A DNA stretch of 64,000 bases from Candidatus Dormiibacterota bacterium (GCA_003169845.1 PNAG01000028.1:207490-271489); one strand, 5' to 3'. Shown: positions 16,391-26,717, counted from the first letter of the stretch. A program made the numbers and translations. Notes: generated by a model from the letters alone, not told the origin.

Positions 16391-18966
16391 TGGGCCTGCC
16401 AGCACGCGAGCTCGAGCCGGGGGACCGACCTCACCCTCGGGGTTGGTCGGTGAGGCGCTACATGGCCCTGTTCACGGTGGTGCTTCTGGCGGTCTCCGCC
16501 GTGGCCGGTGTTGCGGTTCGAACCATGGGCCAGCAGGACGCGCGACAGTCCGCGATCGCGGATGCAACCTATGCGGCGCGGGTTGCGGCAGCTCAGATCT
16601 CCGGCGATCTCCTCCTGCTCCAGCAGACCACGGCCAGGCTGGCGGCCGATCCGGAAGTCGCGACGATTCTCGGGTCACCCACCGGACCGTGCAGTCTCAC
16701 ATTTGCGGGCGCCGGCCCTTTTTCGACCGGGCATGTCGACGTCATCAAGGCCGACGGATCGGTGAAGTGCTCCTCTCAAGCGGTTCAAAGCGGCGCGGTG
16801 TATGCCGGGGCGGGTTGGCTGCCGGCTTCGACGCGCAGCGCCGTCACAGTCGCCCCTTTCCTCGACCCGATGACAAACCAGCTCTCCGCGGTGGTCGCGT
16901 CCCCAGTGGCCGGCGCATTGGGCACTGTGGCCGCGATCCTCCAGCTAGCGCCGGTGGGACCCAACCTTGCGGCGACGCTGGGCGGCGTGCGTCAGCTCGA
17001 GTTCCTGGTTACGACAAAGGATGGCAGCACGGTGCTGGCTCGATCTCTGCAACCGGCGCGTTGGGTCGGAAAACCCGTGGCGGGCACTGCCTTTGCCGGC
17101 GCCGCGGGCCAGCTCGAACACCCCGACCTGGAAGGAAGGACTCGCCTGTACGCCAGCTCGGCCGTTGAGTCCATACCCTGGCTGGTCTATTCCGGAGCGG
17201 ACGAAGCGGCCGCGCTGGCGGCCGGCGACCTGTCATCCAACCGCGGGCTTGCGATCGTCCTGGGCGGTATGGGCATCATGCTCATCGTCGTCTTCGTGGT
17301 CTACCGCCGGATCGTGGACCCGATTCGACAGCTGAGCCTGGTCATCCGCAGGTCAACGCCAGGCGAAACGGTGGGCACCATCGAAAGGCTGGGCGCGACC
17401 GAGGTCACTGGCCTCGCGGATGACTTCGCCAAGCTCATGGCGACCGTCAAGAGCGAGCAGGTGGAACGGCTCACAAGCGAACAGGAGGCCCTGGTCTCCG
17501 AGCGCAACTACCGGAGGCTCTTCGAAGGCCATCCTGAGCCGATGTGGCTGTACGACGTTGACACGCTTGCGTTTCTCGAGGTCAACGACAGCGCGCTGGC
17601 GCGTTACGGGTATTCGCGCGACGAGTTCCTGGCCATGACGATCCGGGACATCCGGCCCCCCGAAGACGTTCCGAAACTGCTCGAGCACGAATCAAAGCCG
17701 CTGCCCAGCTCCGACCGAACGGGCCCCTGGCGCCACATTCTCAAGAACGGCTCCATGATTCAGGTCCTGGTGACGTCACACGCCGTCACCTTCGGCGACC
17801 ACAACGCCCGCTTCGTCCTGGCCGAGGACCTGACCGAAAGCCAGCGACTCGAGCTGGAGCTCGCGGAGTCGCACGCGCATGCGGACAGCAACGCTGAGCT
17901 CAGCTGGGCCAAGGACGAGGTGATTTCGATGGTGAGCCACGAGCTGCGCACGCCGCTGGCCAGCATCGTCGGATTCGCGGAGTTGCTGGCGACGCGCGAC
18001 GTGACGGTTGCGCAACGCAAGGACTATCTCGCCGTGATGCTCCAGGAGGGCCGCCGGCTGACCGCGCTTGTCAACGACTTCCTCGATCTGCGCCGTCTCG
18101 AGGGCGGCCACCTGTCGATGCGCTTCGCGCCGGCGGACATCTCCGCGCTCATCGAGCGCGCCATCGAGCTCTTCAGTGATCCGAGCGGCGTGCCGATCGA
18201 AACGCGGCTGCCGGACGACCTTCCGCTGGTACGGGTGGACAGCGATTCCTTGTTCCGCGTGCTGGCCAACCTGCTCTCGAACGCCCGCAAGTACTCTCCG
18301 CTCGGTGGCTCGATCGTCGTCGGTGCGAGCGTCGTCGCAGATATGGTCGAGGTCTATGTCCAAGACAGAGGGCTTGGCATTCCGGCCGACGCCATCTCTT
18401 TGCTTTTCGGCAAGTTCTATCGCGTGGAGTCCTCAGACCGCCGGGCCATCGGTGGCACCGGACTGGGACTTGCCATCTGCAAGAACATCGTCGAGAGCCA
18501 TGGGGGCAAGATCGGTGCTCGCTCGGAAGGCCTCGGAAAGGGCGCGCGCTTCTCCTTCACTGTGCCCATGGTTCGGGAGTTGGCGCAAACCGGCGATGTC
18601 CTGGTCGTCGAAGATGACGCGGGATTCGCCGACCTGCTCGAGGCGGAGCTGCACGCGAGGGGCCTGACCTCCCTGTGGGCGCCAGACGCGGAGACCGCAA
18701 AGCACCTGATGTCGAAGTCGCGCGCGGTGGTGCTCGACCTCGTGCTGCCGGGGCTCACCGGCGAAGGTTTCTTGCACGACCTGCGCGCGGCGCGAGGGCC
18801 CGGCATCCCGGTGGTAGTTGTGACCCTCAAGGACCTCGATCCGGCGGCCGGCCTGTCACTGCAGAAGGCGGGTGTCACGGCAGTGTTGCGCAAGGGTCCG
18901 GGCACTGCCGCCACGGCCGCGAACCTGATCGCCAGGTGTCTGGCTCCCGAGCTGGTGGCGATTTGA
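16390..18966 (+). CDS. Membrane hybrid histidine kinase (Cache-like sensor, HAMP, PAS, HisKA, HATPase, REC)
   Basis: TM segments, NYRRLFEGHPEPMWLYDVDT (PAS), SHELRTPLASIVGFAELL, GTGLGLAICKNIVESHGG, REC DVLVVEDDAGFADLL. Confidence 0.92.
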   Translation: MGLPARELEPGDRPHPRGWSVRRYMALFTVVLLAVSAVAGVAVRTMGQQDARQSAIADATYAARVAAAQISGDLLLLQQTTARLAADPEVATILGSPTGPCSLTFAGAGPFSTGHVDVIKADGSVKCSSQAVQSGAVYAGAGWLPASTRSAVTVAPFLDPMTNQLSAVVASPVAGALGTVAAILQLAPVGPNLAATLGGVRQLEFLVTTKDGSTVLARSLQPARWVGKPVAGTAFAGAAGQLEHPDLEGRTRLYASSAVESIPWLVYSGADEAAALAAGDLSSNRGLAIVLGGMGIMLIVVFVVYRRIVDPIRQLSLVIRRSTPGETVGTIERLGATEVTGLADDFAKLMATVKSEQVERLTSEQEALVSERNYRRLFEGHPEPMWLYDVDTLAFLEVNDSALARYGYSRDEFLAMTIRDIRPPEDVPKLLEHESKPLPSSDRTGPWRHILKNGSMIQVLVTSHAVTFGDHNARFVLAEDLTESQRLELELAESHAHADSNAELSWAKDEVISMVSHELRTPLASIVGFAELLATRDVTVAQRKDYLAVMLQEGRRLTALVNDFLDLRRLEGGHLSMRFAPADISALIERAIELFSDPSGVPIETRLPDDLPLVRVDSDSLFRVLANLLSNARKYSPLGGSIVVGASVVADMVEVYVQDRGLGIPADAISLLFGKFYRVESSDRRAIGGTGLGLAICKNIVESHGGKIGARSEGLGKGARFSFTVPMVRELAQTGDVLVVEDDAGFADLLEAELHARGLTSLWAPDAETAKHLMSKSRAVVLDLVLPGLTGEGFLHDLRAARGPGIPVVVVTLKDLDPAAGLSLQKAGVTAVLRKGPGTAATAANLIARCLAPELVAI

Positions 18967-19679
18967 TCACAGCTCCCGACACGGAACGAGAGGCGGCGGA
19001 CCACACCGATGATCTCGCCAGGCTCGTCCGCCTGCGCCAGACCTATCTGCTCCCGGGTCCTGATCTCCTTGCCCTGCCAGGTATCCCGACCCCGGTGGTG
19101 CGAACCGCGTCGATCCTGTTCACCGACATCCGCGGCTTCAGCCGCCTGACCGAGCGCTTCGGGGACGACCCCGCCGGCCTGCTCGATGTGCTCAACGCGC
19201 ATATGAAAAGAGTCATTCGCTCCATCTCGATCTGCGGAGGTGTGATCGAAAAGTTCGTCGGGGACGGACTCATGGCCACCTTCGGCGCCACCGAAAACCA
19301 GCCAGACCACGTGCATCGGGCGATGGCCGCGGCGATCGGGCTTGTCGGCGCCAACGAGGCCCTGAACCGGCGATGCGCCGCGGGATGGGGATTTCGACTC
19401 GAAGTCGGCGTGGGCATCGCATCAGGTCCGGTGGTCATCGGCTCGATCGGGTCGGCCGAACGCTCGGAGCTCGGTGTCCTGGGCGACGCGGTCAACGTGG
19501 CCGCGAGGCTGGTGACACATGCTGGTCCAGGCGAGGTGCTGATGACTGGCACGGTTTATCGCCAGGTGGCAGACATGCTGCAGAGCGAGCTGACCAACCA
19601 GTCGGCGGTTCGAGGCCGCACCGGCACGCTCGAGATCTACCGGATGTCATTGCTCGGCGGTCGCGGCGCCATCGCCTGA
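18963..19679 (+). CDS. Class III adenylate/guanylate cyclase
   Basis: ILFTDIRGFSRLTERFGD, VIEKFVGDGLMATFGA, ELGVLGDAVNVAARL; TTG start overlapping the upstream TGA. Confidence 0.9.
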   Translation: MITAPDTEREAADHTDDLARLVRLRQTYLLPGPDLLALPGIPTPVVRTASILFTDIRGFSRLTERFGDDPAGLLDVLNAHMKRVIRSISICGGVIEKFVGDGLMATFGATENQPDHVHRAMAAAIGLVGANEALNRRCAAGWGFRLEVGVGIASGPVVIGSIGSAERSELGVLGDAVNVAARLVTHAGPGEVLMTGTVYRQVADMLQSELTNQSAVRGRTGTLEIYRMSLLGGRGAIA

Positions 19680-19726
19680 CCTCCGGCACGACTCAGAGGG
19701 CAGATGCGACCCCTCATACCTAGGTA

Positions 19727-20848
19727 CTAGTTAACTCCCGCCGGAACCGCGGCGCGCAGGATGTGGACGTCCACCCCTGACAGTCTTTGAATCACCTCAC
19801 TGGTCGTGTTGCCTGGCAGCCAGCGGGTCCGGCGGCGGTGGCCGAGGATCACCTCCGTCGCAAGCGACTCGCGGATGTACTCGACCAGGGTGGAGGCGAC
19901 CGACCGCCCATGCAGGTGCACGTACTCACCGCCCAGCTGATGGGTCAGCGCGGCATAGCCCCCCATCCACTCCTTCTCCTCGTCGCTGAGCTGCCTTGTT
20001 CTCACCGAGACCACCGAGAACTTCGCATCCTGGGCGGCCGCATATGCATGAGCCCGCCTGATGCGGGCTTCGAGACCACGTTGCACCGGGACGCACAGCA
20101 CGATCCGGCCGCGTACCTCCCACGGCACGTCGACCCCAGTCTCATGCATGAAGCGGACGAGCTGGCGGTCGGCATGCTCGGCGATGACACGAAAGGCGGA
20201 TTCACGAAGGGCTTCCAGCGTGCCCAGGCGCAAGTCGAGCTGCAGCGCGACAGCAAGCTCCGCCGGGGTCAAGACCCGCTGCTCTCGCAACCGCTGCAGC
20301 AGGTCGGTGGGAGTGAGGTCCACGAGCTCCAGCTCATCGATCGCTTCCAGGGCACCGTCCTCGATGACCGGGCGCGATGGCTCTTTGCCCACAACCGATG
20401 TGAAGGCTGTGGCCGCGCTCTTGATCGAAAGCACGTGCACTGTGGCAAGCACCGTGATCCCGGCCGCGAGGAAACGCGCAACGGCTTCCAGCCGCGGCGG
20501 ACCCGCGGTCTCCGGGTCGGCCAGGTCGTCGATGCAGACGACCTCTGGGTTGCGAGCCAGCACGGCGTCTACGTCGAGGCGCATCTTCGCCGGCCTGTGG
20601 CGCACGGCGCCAAGTACCTCGAGGTCCCGGAGCGCCCGGTCAGCATCCCCGTGCACGGAGTGGGCGGCTACGAGCACATCTGTTCCCCGGCCGGATCGCC
20701 GGCGGGCTTCATCGAGCATGGCCGTGGTCGCGCCGGCGCCGCGCGCGTACCCGAGGTACACGCGGAAAAGGACCCGGCGCCGCGTCTCCGCCGAGACTCG
20801 CTTGAGCACCTCCATCGGGTCTGGTCGCGCGGCATCGCGACCGCTCAT
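19727..20848 (-). CDS. KdpD-like N-terminal sensor/USP protein with degenerate Walker A
   Basis: Paralogous to the adjacent KdpD N-domain protein; GYARGAGATTAMLDEARRR replaces the GxxPGxGKT motif; ATG at 20848 overlaps the upstream stop. Confidence 0.75.
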   Translation of the reverse strand: MSGRDAARPDPMEVLKRVSAETRRRVLFRVYLGYARGAGATTAMLDEARRRSGRGTDVLVAAHSVHGDADRALRDLEVLGAVRHRPAKMRLDVDAVLARNPEVVCIDDLADPETAGPPRLEAVARFLAAGITVLATVHVLSIKSAATAFTSVVGKEPSRPVIEDGALEAIDELELVDLTPTDLLQRLREQRVLTPAELAVALQLDLRLGTLEALRESAFRVIAEHADRQLVRFMHETGVDVPWEVRGRIVLCVPVQRGLEARIRRAHAYAAAQDAKFSVVSVRTRQLSDEEKEWMGGYAALTHQLGGEYVHLHGRSVASTLVEYIRESLATEVILGHRRRTRWLPGNTTSEVIQRLSGVDVHILRAAVPAGVN

Positions 20849-21921
20849 TGCGCCAGCCTCGCGATGACGTGTACATCCGAGCTCGGCAGCTGGTCGATGA
20901 TCCGGTCCACGATGGTCGGGCGGAAGCGATTCAACACCGATGACGTGACCATCTCCCCCACCACCACGTGCTCCACGGCCGAGTCGCGAGCCGCCTGGAT
21001 GACCGCGGCGGCGACGTCGGACCCGCCGAGCACCGCGAACGAGGCTCCAAGCTGCGTGGCGAGCATCCGATAACGGATCAGTTGGGATGCCGGCGGCGTC
21101 GCCTCCGTCTGGACCGTGACGACCATGCACGTCCCGCCCAGCCGCCGCGCCAGGCGTGACCCGCGCCGGATCAAATCCTCGGAAGAAGGGCCGCCCGAGA
21201 CCGCGACCAGCACATCCTCCGGAGACGCGAGCACGTGGCGCGAGCGGGCCATCGAGTCGGCGACCAGACGCAACCCGATCTGACGCATGGCCGACAGGTT
21301 CTGGGGACGAAAGAAGTTCGACAACGCTGTTTCGACCTTGTCGGGGGCGTAGACGTTGCCATGCCGCATCCGTTTGCGCAGGGCCTCGGGGGTGATGTCG
21401 ATGAACTGGATCTCGTCCGCGCTGTCCAGCTCCCGGTCGGGAACGGTCTCCCGAACGACGATCCCGGTTACCTTCTCGACCAGGTCTTTGACGCTCTCCA
21501 CGTGCTGCACGTTCACCGTCGTGATCACGTCGATGCCGGCCTCTCGCAGCTCCTCGACGTCTTCCCACCGCTTGGTGTGACGAAGGCTCGGGACGTTGGT
21601 ATGCGCCAGCTCGTCGACGAGAGCGATCTCGGGCCGGCGCGCCAGGACCGAGTCGAGGTCCATCTCCTCCAGAACCGTCCCTCGATATGGAATCGTGACG
21701 CGGGGCACCACCTCCAGACCGGCCAGCAACTCGACGGTGCGGGGGCGGTTGTAGGTCTCCACGTACCCGACGACCACGTCGTGGCCGTGTCGCACGAGTT
21801 GATGCGCCTCGCCCAGCATCGCGTAGGTCTTGCCCGCGCCGGGGGTCGCGCCCAGGTAGACCTTCAAATGGCCGCGTCGCTTCTCGACCGCCGCGGCATC
21901 GGTCTGCGCGTGGGAGCGCAT
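20845..21921 (-). CDS. kdpD: KdpD N-terminal sensor domain + USP domain protein (no kinase)
   Basis: GHLKVYLGATPGAGKTYAMLGEAHQL, ALVDELAHTNVPSLRHTKRWEDVEELREAGIDVITTVNVQH; ends after the USP region with no HisKA/HATPase. Confidence 0.9.
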   Translation of the reverse strand: MRSHAQTDAAAVEKRRGHLKVYLGATPGAGKTYAMLGEAHQLVRHGHDVVVGYVETYNRPRTVELLAGLEVVPRVTIPYRGTVLEEMDLDSVLARRPEIALVDELAHTNVPSLRHTKRWEDVEELREAGIDVITTVNVQHVESVKDLVEKVTGIVVRETVPDRELDSADEIQFIDITPEALRKRMRHGNVYAPDKVETALSNFFRPQNLSAMRQIGLRLVADSMARSRHVLASPEDVLVAVSGGPSSEDLIRRGSRLARRLGGTCMVVTVQTEATPPASQLIRYRMLATQLGASFAVLGGSDVAAAVIQAARDSAVEHVVVGEMVTSSVLNRFRPTIVDRIIDQLPSSDVHVIARLAQ

Positions 21922-21934
21922 CGTCAGGGTAAGG

Positions 21935-22519
21935 CTAACCCGCTTCTCCGTTGTCCAGCGCAAGGTTCAGGTCCAGCACGTTGACGTACTGTTCGCCGAA
22001 GATCCACAGGATCCGGCCGTGTACGTTTTTCTCGACCAGCGCCCGCACCTTCGCCTCATCCAGGTTGCGTGCCTGCGCCACGCGATGGACCTGTAGCAGC
22101 ACGGAGGCCTCCGTGATGTTGGGGTCGAAGCCGCTGAAGTCGCCGGTCACTATGTCAACCGGGACCTGGTCGTTCGGGCCCAACCCGTTGGCCTGGCGAA
22201 AGGCCCGGGCCGAGCTTGCCACGCGGTCGATGAGCGCCTGGTTGCTGGGCCCAAGGTTGCTGCCGAACGAGTTGTCGGCGGCGTACCCGTTGGCGGAGTA
22301 CCGGCCCTGGAAATACTTGTCGGCGCTGAACTGCTGGCCGATCAAGGTGGAGCCGACCACCTGCCCGTTCTGGACGATCAGGCTACCGTTGGCCTGACCG
22401 TGGAAGAGGACCTGAATGAGGCCGGTCATGGCGACTCCGTAGACGAGGCCGGTGACGACCGCGAAAACCAGCGTCAGCCTGATGGCTTGAACGATTTCCC
22501 TTGGCAGTGACTTCAACAC
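21935..22519 (-). CDS. kdpC: Potassium-transporting ATPase subunit C
   Basis: GSTLIGQQFSADKYFQGRYSA, VDIVTGDFSGFDPNITEASVLLQVHRVAQAR. Confidence 0.95.
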   Translation of the reverse strand: MLKSLPREIVQAIRLTLVFAVVTGLVYGVAMTGLIQVLFHGQANGSLIVQNGQVVGSTLIGQQFSADKYFQGRYSANGYAADNSFGSNLGPSNQALIDRVASSARAFRQANGLGPNDQVPVDIVTGDFSGFDPNITEASVLLQVHRVAQARNLDEAKVRALVEKNVHGRILWIFGEQYVNVLDLNLALDNGEAG

Positions 22520-22533
22520 TATTTCGGAGGCTC

Positions 22534-24630
22534 CTAAGCGGCCAGATTGACCGCTGTGACGATGATGTCGATGATCTTGATGCCGATGAACGGGGCGACA
22601 ATGCCGCCGAGGCCGTAGATCAACAGGTTGTTGCGCAGCAGGGCGGACGCTCCGATCGGCCGGTACCGCACACCCCGTAGGGCGAGCGGGACTAGGGCGA
22701 TGATGATCAGCGCGTTGAAGATCACAGCCGACAGCACCGCGCTGTTGGGACTGTGCAGCTGCATGATGTTCAGCGCTTTCAGCTCCGGCAGCGCCACGAA
22801 GAACATCGCGGGAATGATCGCGAAATACTTCGCGACGTCGTTGGCGATGCTGAACGTCGTGAGCGCGCCGCGCGTGATCAGCATCTGCTTGCCTGCCTCG
22901 ACGATCTCGATGAGCTTGGTCGGGTCGCTGTCGAGGTCGATCAGGTTGCCGGCCTCCTTGGCTGCCTGCGTCCCGGTGTTCATGGCGACGGCGACGTCGG
23001 CCTGAGCGAGTGCCGGGGCGTCGTTCGTGCCGTCCCCGGTCATCGCCACCATACGGCCGAGCGCCTGCTCGTCGCGGATCAGTTTCAGCTTCATCTCGGG
23101 CGTCGCCTGCGCGAGGAAGTCGTCGACGCCGGCCTCTTTCGCGATCGCGGCGGCGGTCAGAGGGTTGTCGCCGGTGATCATCACGGTGCGCAGGCCCATG
23201 CGGCGCAGCTCCGCGAAGCGATCGCGGATGCCGGGCTTGACGATGTCCTTCAGGTGAATCGTGCCGAGCACGACCTTGTTCTCGCCGACGACCAGCGGCG
23301 TGCCCCCGGAGCGGCCGATTGCGTCGACCCTTGCGCGCACGTCCACGGGAAGATCCCTCTCGCTCCAGCGGCCCATGGCGTCGTCGGCGCCCTTGCGGAT
23401 CGTCCGCCCGCCAAAGTCGACGCCGCTCATACGGGTGGTCGCCGAGAAGGCTATGAACGTCATCCCTGCCTTGTCCAGGGCGCGGCCACTCGAGCCAAGG
23501 CGGTTTGCCAGGGCCACGATCGACTTACCCTCCGGCGTCTCGTCCGCCAGGCTCGCAAGCTCAGCCGCCTCGACCAGCCGCTCCATCGCCACTCCCGGCG
23601 CCGGGAGGAACTCGGAGGCCTGGCGGTTGCCGAAGGTGATGGTGCCCGTCTTGTCGAGCAGCAGCGTGTCGACGTCGCCCGCGGCCTCTACCGCCCGGCC
23701 CGAGAGCGCGATCACGTTGCGCTGCATCAGGCGGTCGATGCCGGCGATGCCGATCGCCGAGAGAAGCCCGCCGATGGTCGTGGGGATGAGGCAGACGAGC
23801 AGCGCGATCAGCACGGTGATCGTGACCGAGGTGCCGGCATAGATCGCGAAGGGCTGCAGGGTCACGGTGGCGACCATGAAGATGATCGTCAGCGCGGCGA
23901 GAAGGATGTTGAGGGCGATCTCGTTGGGGGTCTTCCGGCGAGAGGCGCTCTCGACGAGGTGGATCATGCGGTCGAGGAACGTCTCGCCGGGGTTGGCGGT
24001 GATCTGAATGACGATCCGGTCGGAGAGCACCCTGGTTCCGCCGGTGACGGAGCTGCGGTCGCCCCCGGCCTCGCGGATCACGGGCGCGGACTCGCCGGTG
24101 ATCGCCGACTCGTCGATCGAGGCGATGCCCTCGATGACGTCACCGTCGCCCGGGACGATGTCGCCAGCCTCGCACACGACGAGGTCGCCCTTCTTCAGCT
24201 GGGTCGAAGAGATGCGCTCTTCCAGACCATTGGTCTGACAGTTGGTCAGTTGGCCGTCGACGAGACGCCGTGCGATCGTCTCCGAGCGAGTCTTCCGCAG
24301 AGAGGCGGCCTGAGCCTTACCCCTGCCTTCGGCCATCGCCTCCGCGAAGTTCGCGAAGAGCACTGTGAACCACAGCCAGACGGTGATCTGACCGACGAAC
24401 AGCTCGTTGTTGGGCCCCCTCAAGACAGGAGTCCCGTTGAAGAGGTCGAGGACGAAGATGATCGTCGTGATCACCGCACCCACCTCGACCACGAACATGA
24501 CCGGGTTGCGTGCGATCCACCGCGGGTTGAGCTTGGCGAAGCTCGCTCGGATGGCCGGCACGAGGATCGTGCGGTCGGACAGACTGCTTCGTCCTTTCCG
24601 CCGTTCGCGCTTCTGGATGGTGTCTTTCAT
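22534..24630 (-). CDS. kdpB: Potassium-transporting P-type ATPase subunit B
   Basis: [70 protein letters not shown]. Confidence 0.98.
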   Translation of the reverse strand: MKDTIQKRERRKGRSSLSDRTILVPAIRASFAKLNPRWIARNPVMFVVEVGAVITTIIFVLDLFNGTPVLRGPNNELFVGQITVWLWFTVLFANFAEAMAEGRGKAQAASLRKTRSETIARRLVDGQLTNCQTNGLEERISSTQLKKGDLVVCEAGDIVPGDGDVIEGIASIDESAITGESAPVIREAGGDRSSVTGGTRVLSDRIVIQITANPGETFLDRMIHLVESASRRKTPNEIALNILLAALTIIFMVATVTLQPFAIYAGTSVTITVLIALLVCLIPTTIGGLLSAIGIAGIDRLMQRNVIALSGRAVEAAGDVDTLLLDKTGTITFGNRQASEFLPAPGVAMERLVEAAELASLADETPEGKSIVALANRLGSSGRALDKAGMTFIAFSATTRMSGVDFGGRTIRKGADDAMGRWSERDLPVDVRARVDAIGRSGGTPLVVGENKVVLGTIHLKDIVKPGIRDRFAELRRMGLRTVMITGDNPLTAAAIAKEAGVDDFLAQATPEMKLKLIRDEQALGRMVAMTGDGTNDAPALAQADVAVAMNTGTQAAKEAGNLIDLDSDPTKLIEIVEAGKQMLITRGALTTFSIANDVAKYFAIIPAMFFVALPELKALNIMQLHSPNSAVLSAVIFNALIIIALVPLALRGVRYRPIGASALLRNNLLIYGLGGIVAPFIGIKIIDIIVTAVNLAA

Positions 24631-24636
24631 CTCTCT

Positions 24637-26361
24637 CTAGTGAAGGTGTCCGGCAGCCAGCTGGAATTGCTCGAGCAGGGGGCCGAGCGCGAGCGCCGGG
24701 AAGAAGGTGAGCGCGCCGACGATGATGATCACGCCGATCAACAGGCCGACGAACAGAGGCGTGTCCGTGCGGAACGTGCCGGGGCCGGCCGGAACCACCT
24801 TCTTGCCCGCGAGCGCGCCCGCAAGGGCGAGGATGGGGATGTAGAAGATGTAGCGGCCAGTCCACATGGCGATGCCGAGTGCGGTGTTGTAGTACACGGT
24901 GTTGCCCGTCAGGCCCGCGAAGGCGCTGCCGTTGTTCCCGTTCGTGGACGAGAAGGCGTAGAGGATCTCCGTGAACCCGTGCGCGGCGGGGTTCAGCGGT
25001 CCCTTCAAGCCGGCCGGGACGAGGACAGAGATCGCCGTCCACACCAGGATGTTGAAGGCGCTGGTCAGGATGACCAGCGAGGCGAGCCGCACCTCCTTCG
25101 ATTCGATCTTCTTGCCCAGGTACTCCGGCGTACGACCCACCATCAGGCCGGCGATGAAGACCGCCAGGACAGCGAAGATCAACATCCCGTAGAGGCCCGC
25201 GCCGACGCCGCCGGGTGTGACCTCGCCGAGCTGCATGAGGACAAGGGGCACCATGCCGCCGATCGGCGTGAAGCTGTCGTGGCTCGAGTCGACCGCCCCC
25301 GTGCTCGTGCCGGTCGTTGCCGCGGCGAAGTTAGCGGAATAGATGGGACCGAAAGCGACGGACTTGCCTTCCATATTGCCGCCGGCCTGGGTCGCGGTAT
25401 TGGCTTGACTGACGCCGATGTTCGTGAGCGCCGGGTTGCCCGACTGCTCGGCCCACGCGGCGATGCCCGTGGCGGCCACGAGCACGATACCCATCGTCGC
25501 GGCGATGGCGATGCCCTGCTTGATGTTCCCGACCCAGCGGCCGAACATCAGCGCCAGCGCAAAGGGGATCAGGAGCTCGAGGAAGATCTCGAGCTGGTTG
25601 GTGAATCCGTTCGGGTTCTCGAACGGGTGGGCCGAGTTCGCGTTGAAGGGGCCACCGCCGTTGTTGCCGAGGTCCTTGATCACTTCCTGGGAGGCGAAGG
25701 GACCGACCGCGATCGTCTGGGCGGCGCCCTCGAGCGTGTGGGCGACGGGGTAGCTGGAGAGCGTCTGCACGGCGCCCTGAGACGCGAGTACCAAGGCGGC
25801 CACGAAGGCGATCGGGAGCAGGACGTAAAGGGTCGCCCGTGTTACGTCGACGTAGAAGTTGCCGAGCGTCTTCAGCTGCCTGCTGGAAATGCCGCGCACC
25901 AGGGCGATCGCCATGGCGATGCCCGTGGCCGCCGATAGGAAGTTGTGCATGACGAGGCCGACCATCTGGGAGAAGTAGGACATCGTCTGCTCGCCCGTGT
26001 AGTTCTGCCAGTTGGTGTTGGTAGTGAAGCTGACCGCCGTGTTGAAGGCGAGATCGGCGGGCACCGGACCGAAGCCCTGCGGATTGAACGGCAGCTTGTC
26101 CTGGAGCCTCAGCACTAGGTAGGTGAAGATCAGGCTCACGATCGTGACCGCGAGAACCGAAACCCCGTACGCGATCCAGCTCTGCTCTTTTGTCTCGTCG
26201 ACCCCCATCAGCCTGTAGGCGCCGCGCTCGACGGGCCGCAGCACCGGGCTCAGGAAGACACGCTGGCCCTGGAAGACCTTGACCAGGTGAGGGGCGAGGA
26301 ACCAGGCTCCCATGGCCACAGCGAGGTAGGTGATGACGACGCCGATGATGTCGACGACCAC
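24637..26361 (-). CDS. kdpA: Potassium-transporting ATPase subunit A
   Basis: SFTTNTNWQNYTGEQTMSYFSQM, NNGGGPFNANSAHPFENPNGFTN, MVGRTPEYLGKKIE. Confidence 0.97.
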   Translation of the reverse strand: MVVDIIGVVITYLAVAMGAWFLAPHLVKVFQGQRVFLSPVLRPVERGAYRLMGVDETKEQSWIAYGVSVLAVTIVSLIFTYLVLRLQDKLPFNPQGFGPVPADLAFNTAVSFTTNTNWQNYTGEQTMSYFSQMVGLVMHNFLSAATGIAMAIALVRGISSRQLKTLGNFYVDVTRATLYVLLPIAFVAALVLASQGAVQTLSSYPVAHTLEGAAQTIAVGPFASQEVIKDLGNNGGGPFNANSAHPFENPNGFTNQLEIFLELLIPFALALMFGRWVGNIKQGIAIAATMGIVLVAATGIAAWAEQSGNPALTNIGVSQANTATQAGGNMEGKSVAFGPIYSANFAAATTGTSTGAVDSSHDSFTPIGGMVPLVLMQLGEVTPGGVGAGLYGMLIFAVLAVFIAGLMVGRTPEYLGKKIESKEVRLASLVILTSAFNILVWTAISVLVPAGLKGPLNPAAHGFTEILYAFSSTNGNNGSAFAGLTGNTVYYNTALGIAMWTGRYIFYIPILALAGALAGKKVVPAGPGTFRTDTPLFVGLLIGVIIIVGALTFFPALALGPLLEQFQLAAGHLH

Positions 26362-26364
26362 GGG

Positions 26365-26460
26365 CTAGAACCTCTCCGGATAGAGCAGCGCGATGAAAAG
26401 GTAAGCCGTCACGATCAGCGCCACGATGCCGGTGATGATGTAAGGAAGCTGGGCCTGCAT
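26365..26460 (-). CDS. kdpF: KdpF small membrane subunit (not in ORF track)
   Basis: MQAQLPYIITGIVALIVTAYLFIALLYPERF directly upstream of kdpA; YLxxALLxPERF ending is KdpF-like. Confidence 0.85.
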   Translation of the reverse strand: MQAQLPYIITGIVALIVTAYLFIALLYPERF

Positions 26461-26567
26461 CAGGGCAGCTCTTCGAGGCCCCTGACGTAAAGCAGGCTCA
26501 CGACGGTCAGCACCAGGATCAGGATCAGCATCCATGCGTCGAGCGGCATGGACGGCATCTTATGCAT
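26460..26567 (-). CDS. Small membrane ORF translationally coupled to kdpF (not in ORF track)
   Basis: MHKMPSMPLDAWMLILILVLTVVSLLYVRGLEELP; its stop overlaps the kdpF start (TGATG). Confidence 0.55.
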   Translation of the reverse strand: MHKMPSMPLDAWMLILILVLTVVSLLYVRGLEELP

Positions 26568-26570
26568 CGG

Positions 26571-26717
26571 TGCGTCAACGATGGATCAACAAAATGGCCG
26601 GTAACAGAGCCGTTATGAGCCCCCTGACACACTTCTGAGCCGGCCGTTTCGGACGTTGACTCGACCTTGATCTGGTCAGTCCTACCCTGACGGCCGATCG
26701 TTGACGCATCGTTGACG
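26571..26717. promoter_or_regulatory. kdp/PRC-barrel divergent control region with ATCGTTGACGCA repeats
   Basis: TGCGTCAACGAT (26571-26582) is the exact reverse complement of ATCGTTGACGCA (26697-26708), followed by a tandem ATCGTTGACG (26708-26717). Confidence 0.6.

Noticed and set aside
19787-21073. 428-aa plus-strand ORF
   Set aside because: Antisense to the two KdpD-like genes; spurious in high-GC DNA.
20849-21568. N-terminal part of the 613-aa minus ORF (19727..21568)
   Set aside because: Out-of-frame read-through of the upstream KdpD-N gene; ATG 20848 overlapping its stop is the more credible start.
22753-25938. 1061-aa plus-strand ORF
   Set aside because: It lies entirely antisense to kdpB and kdpA, has low-complexity Arg/Asp/Gly-rich composition, and no domain; a GC-rich antisense artefact.
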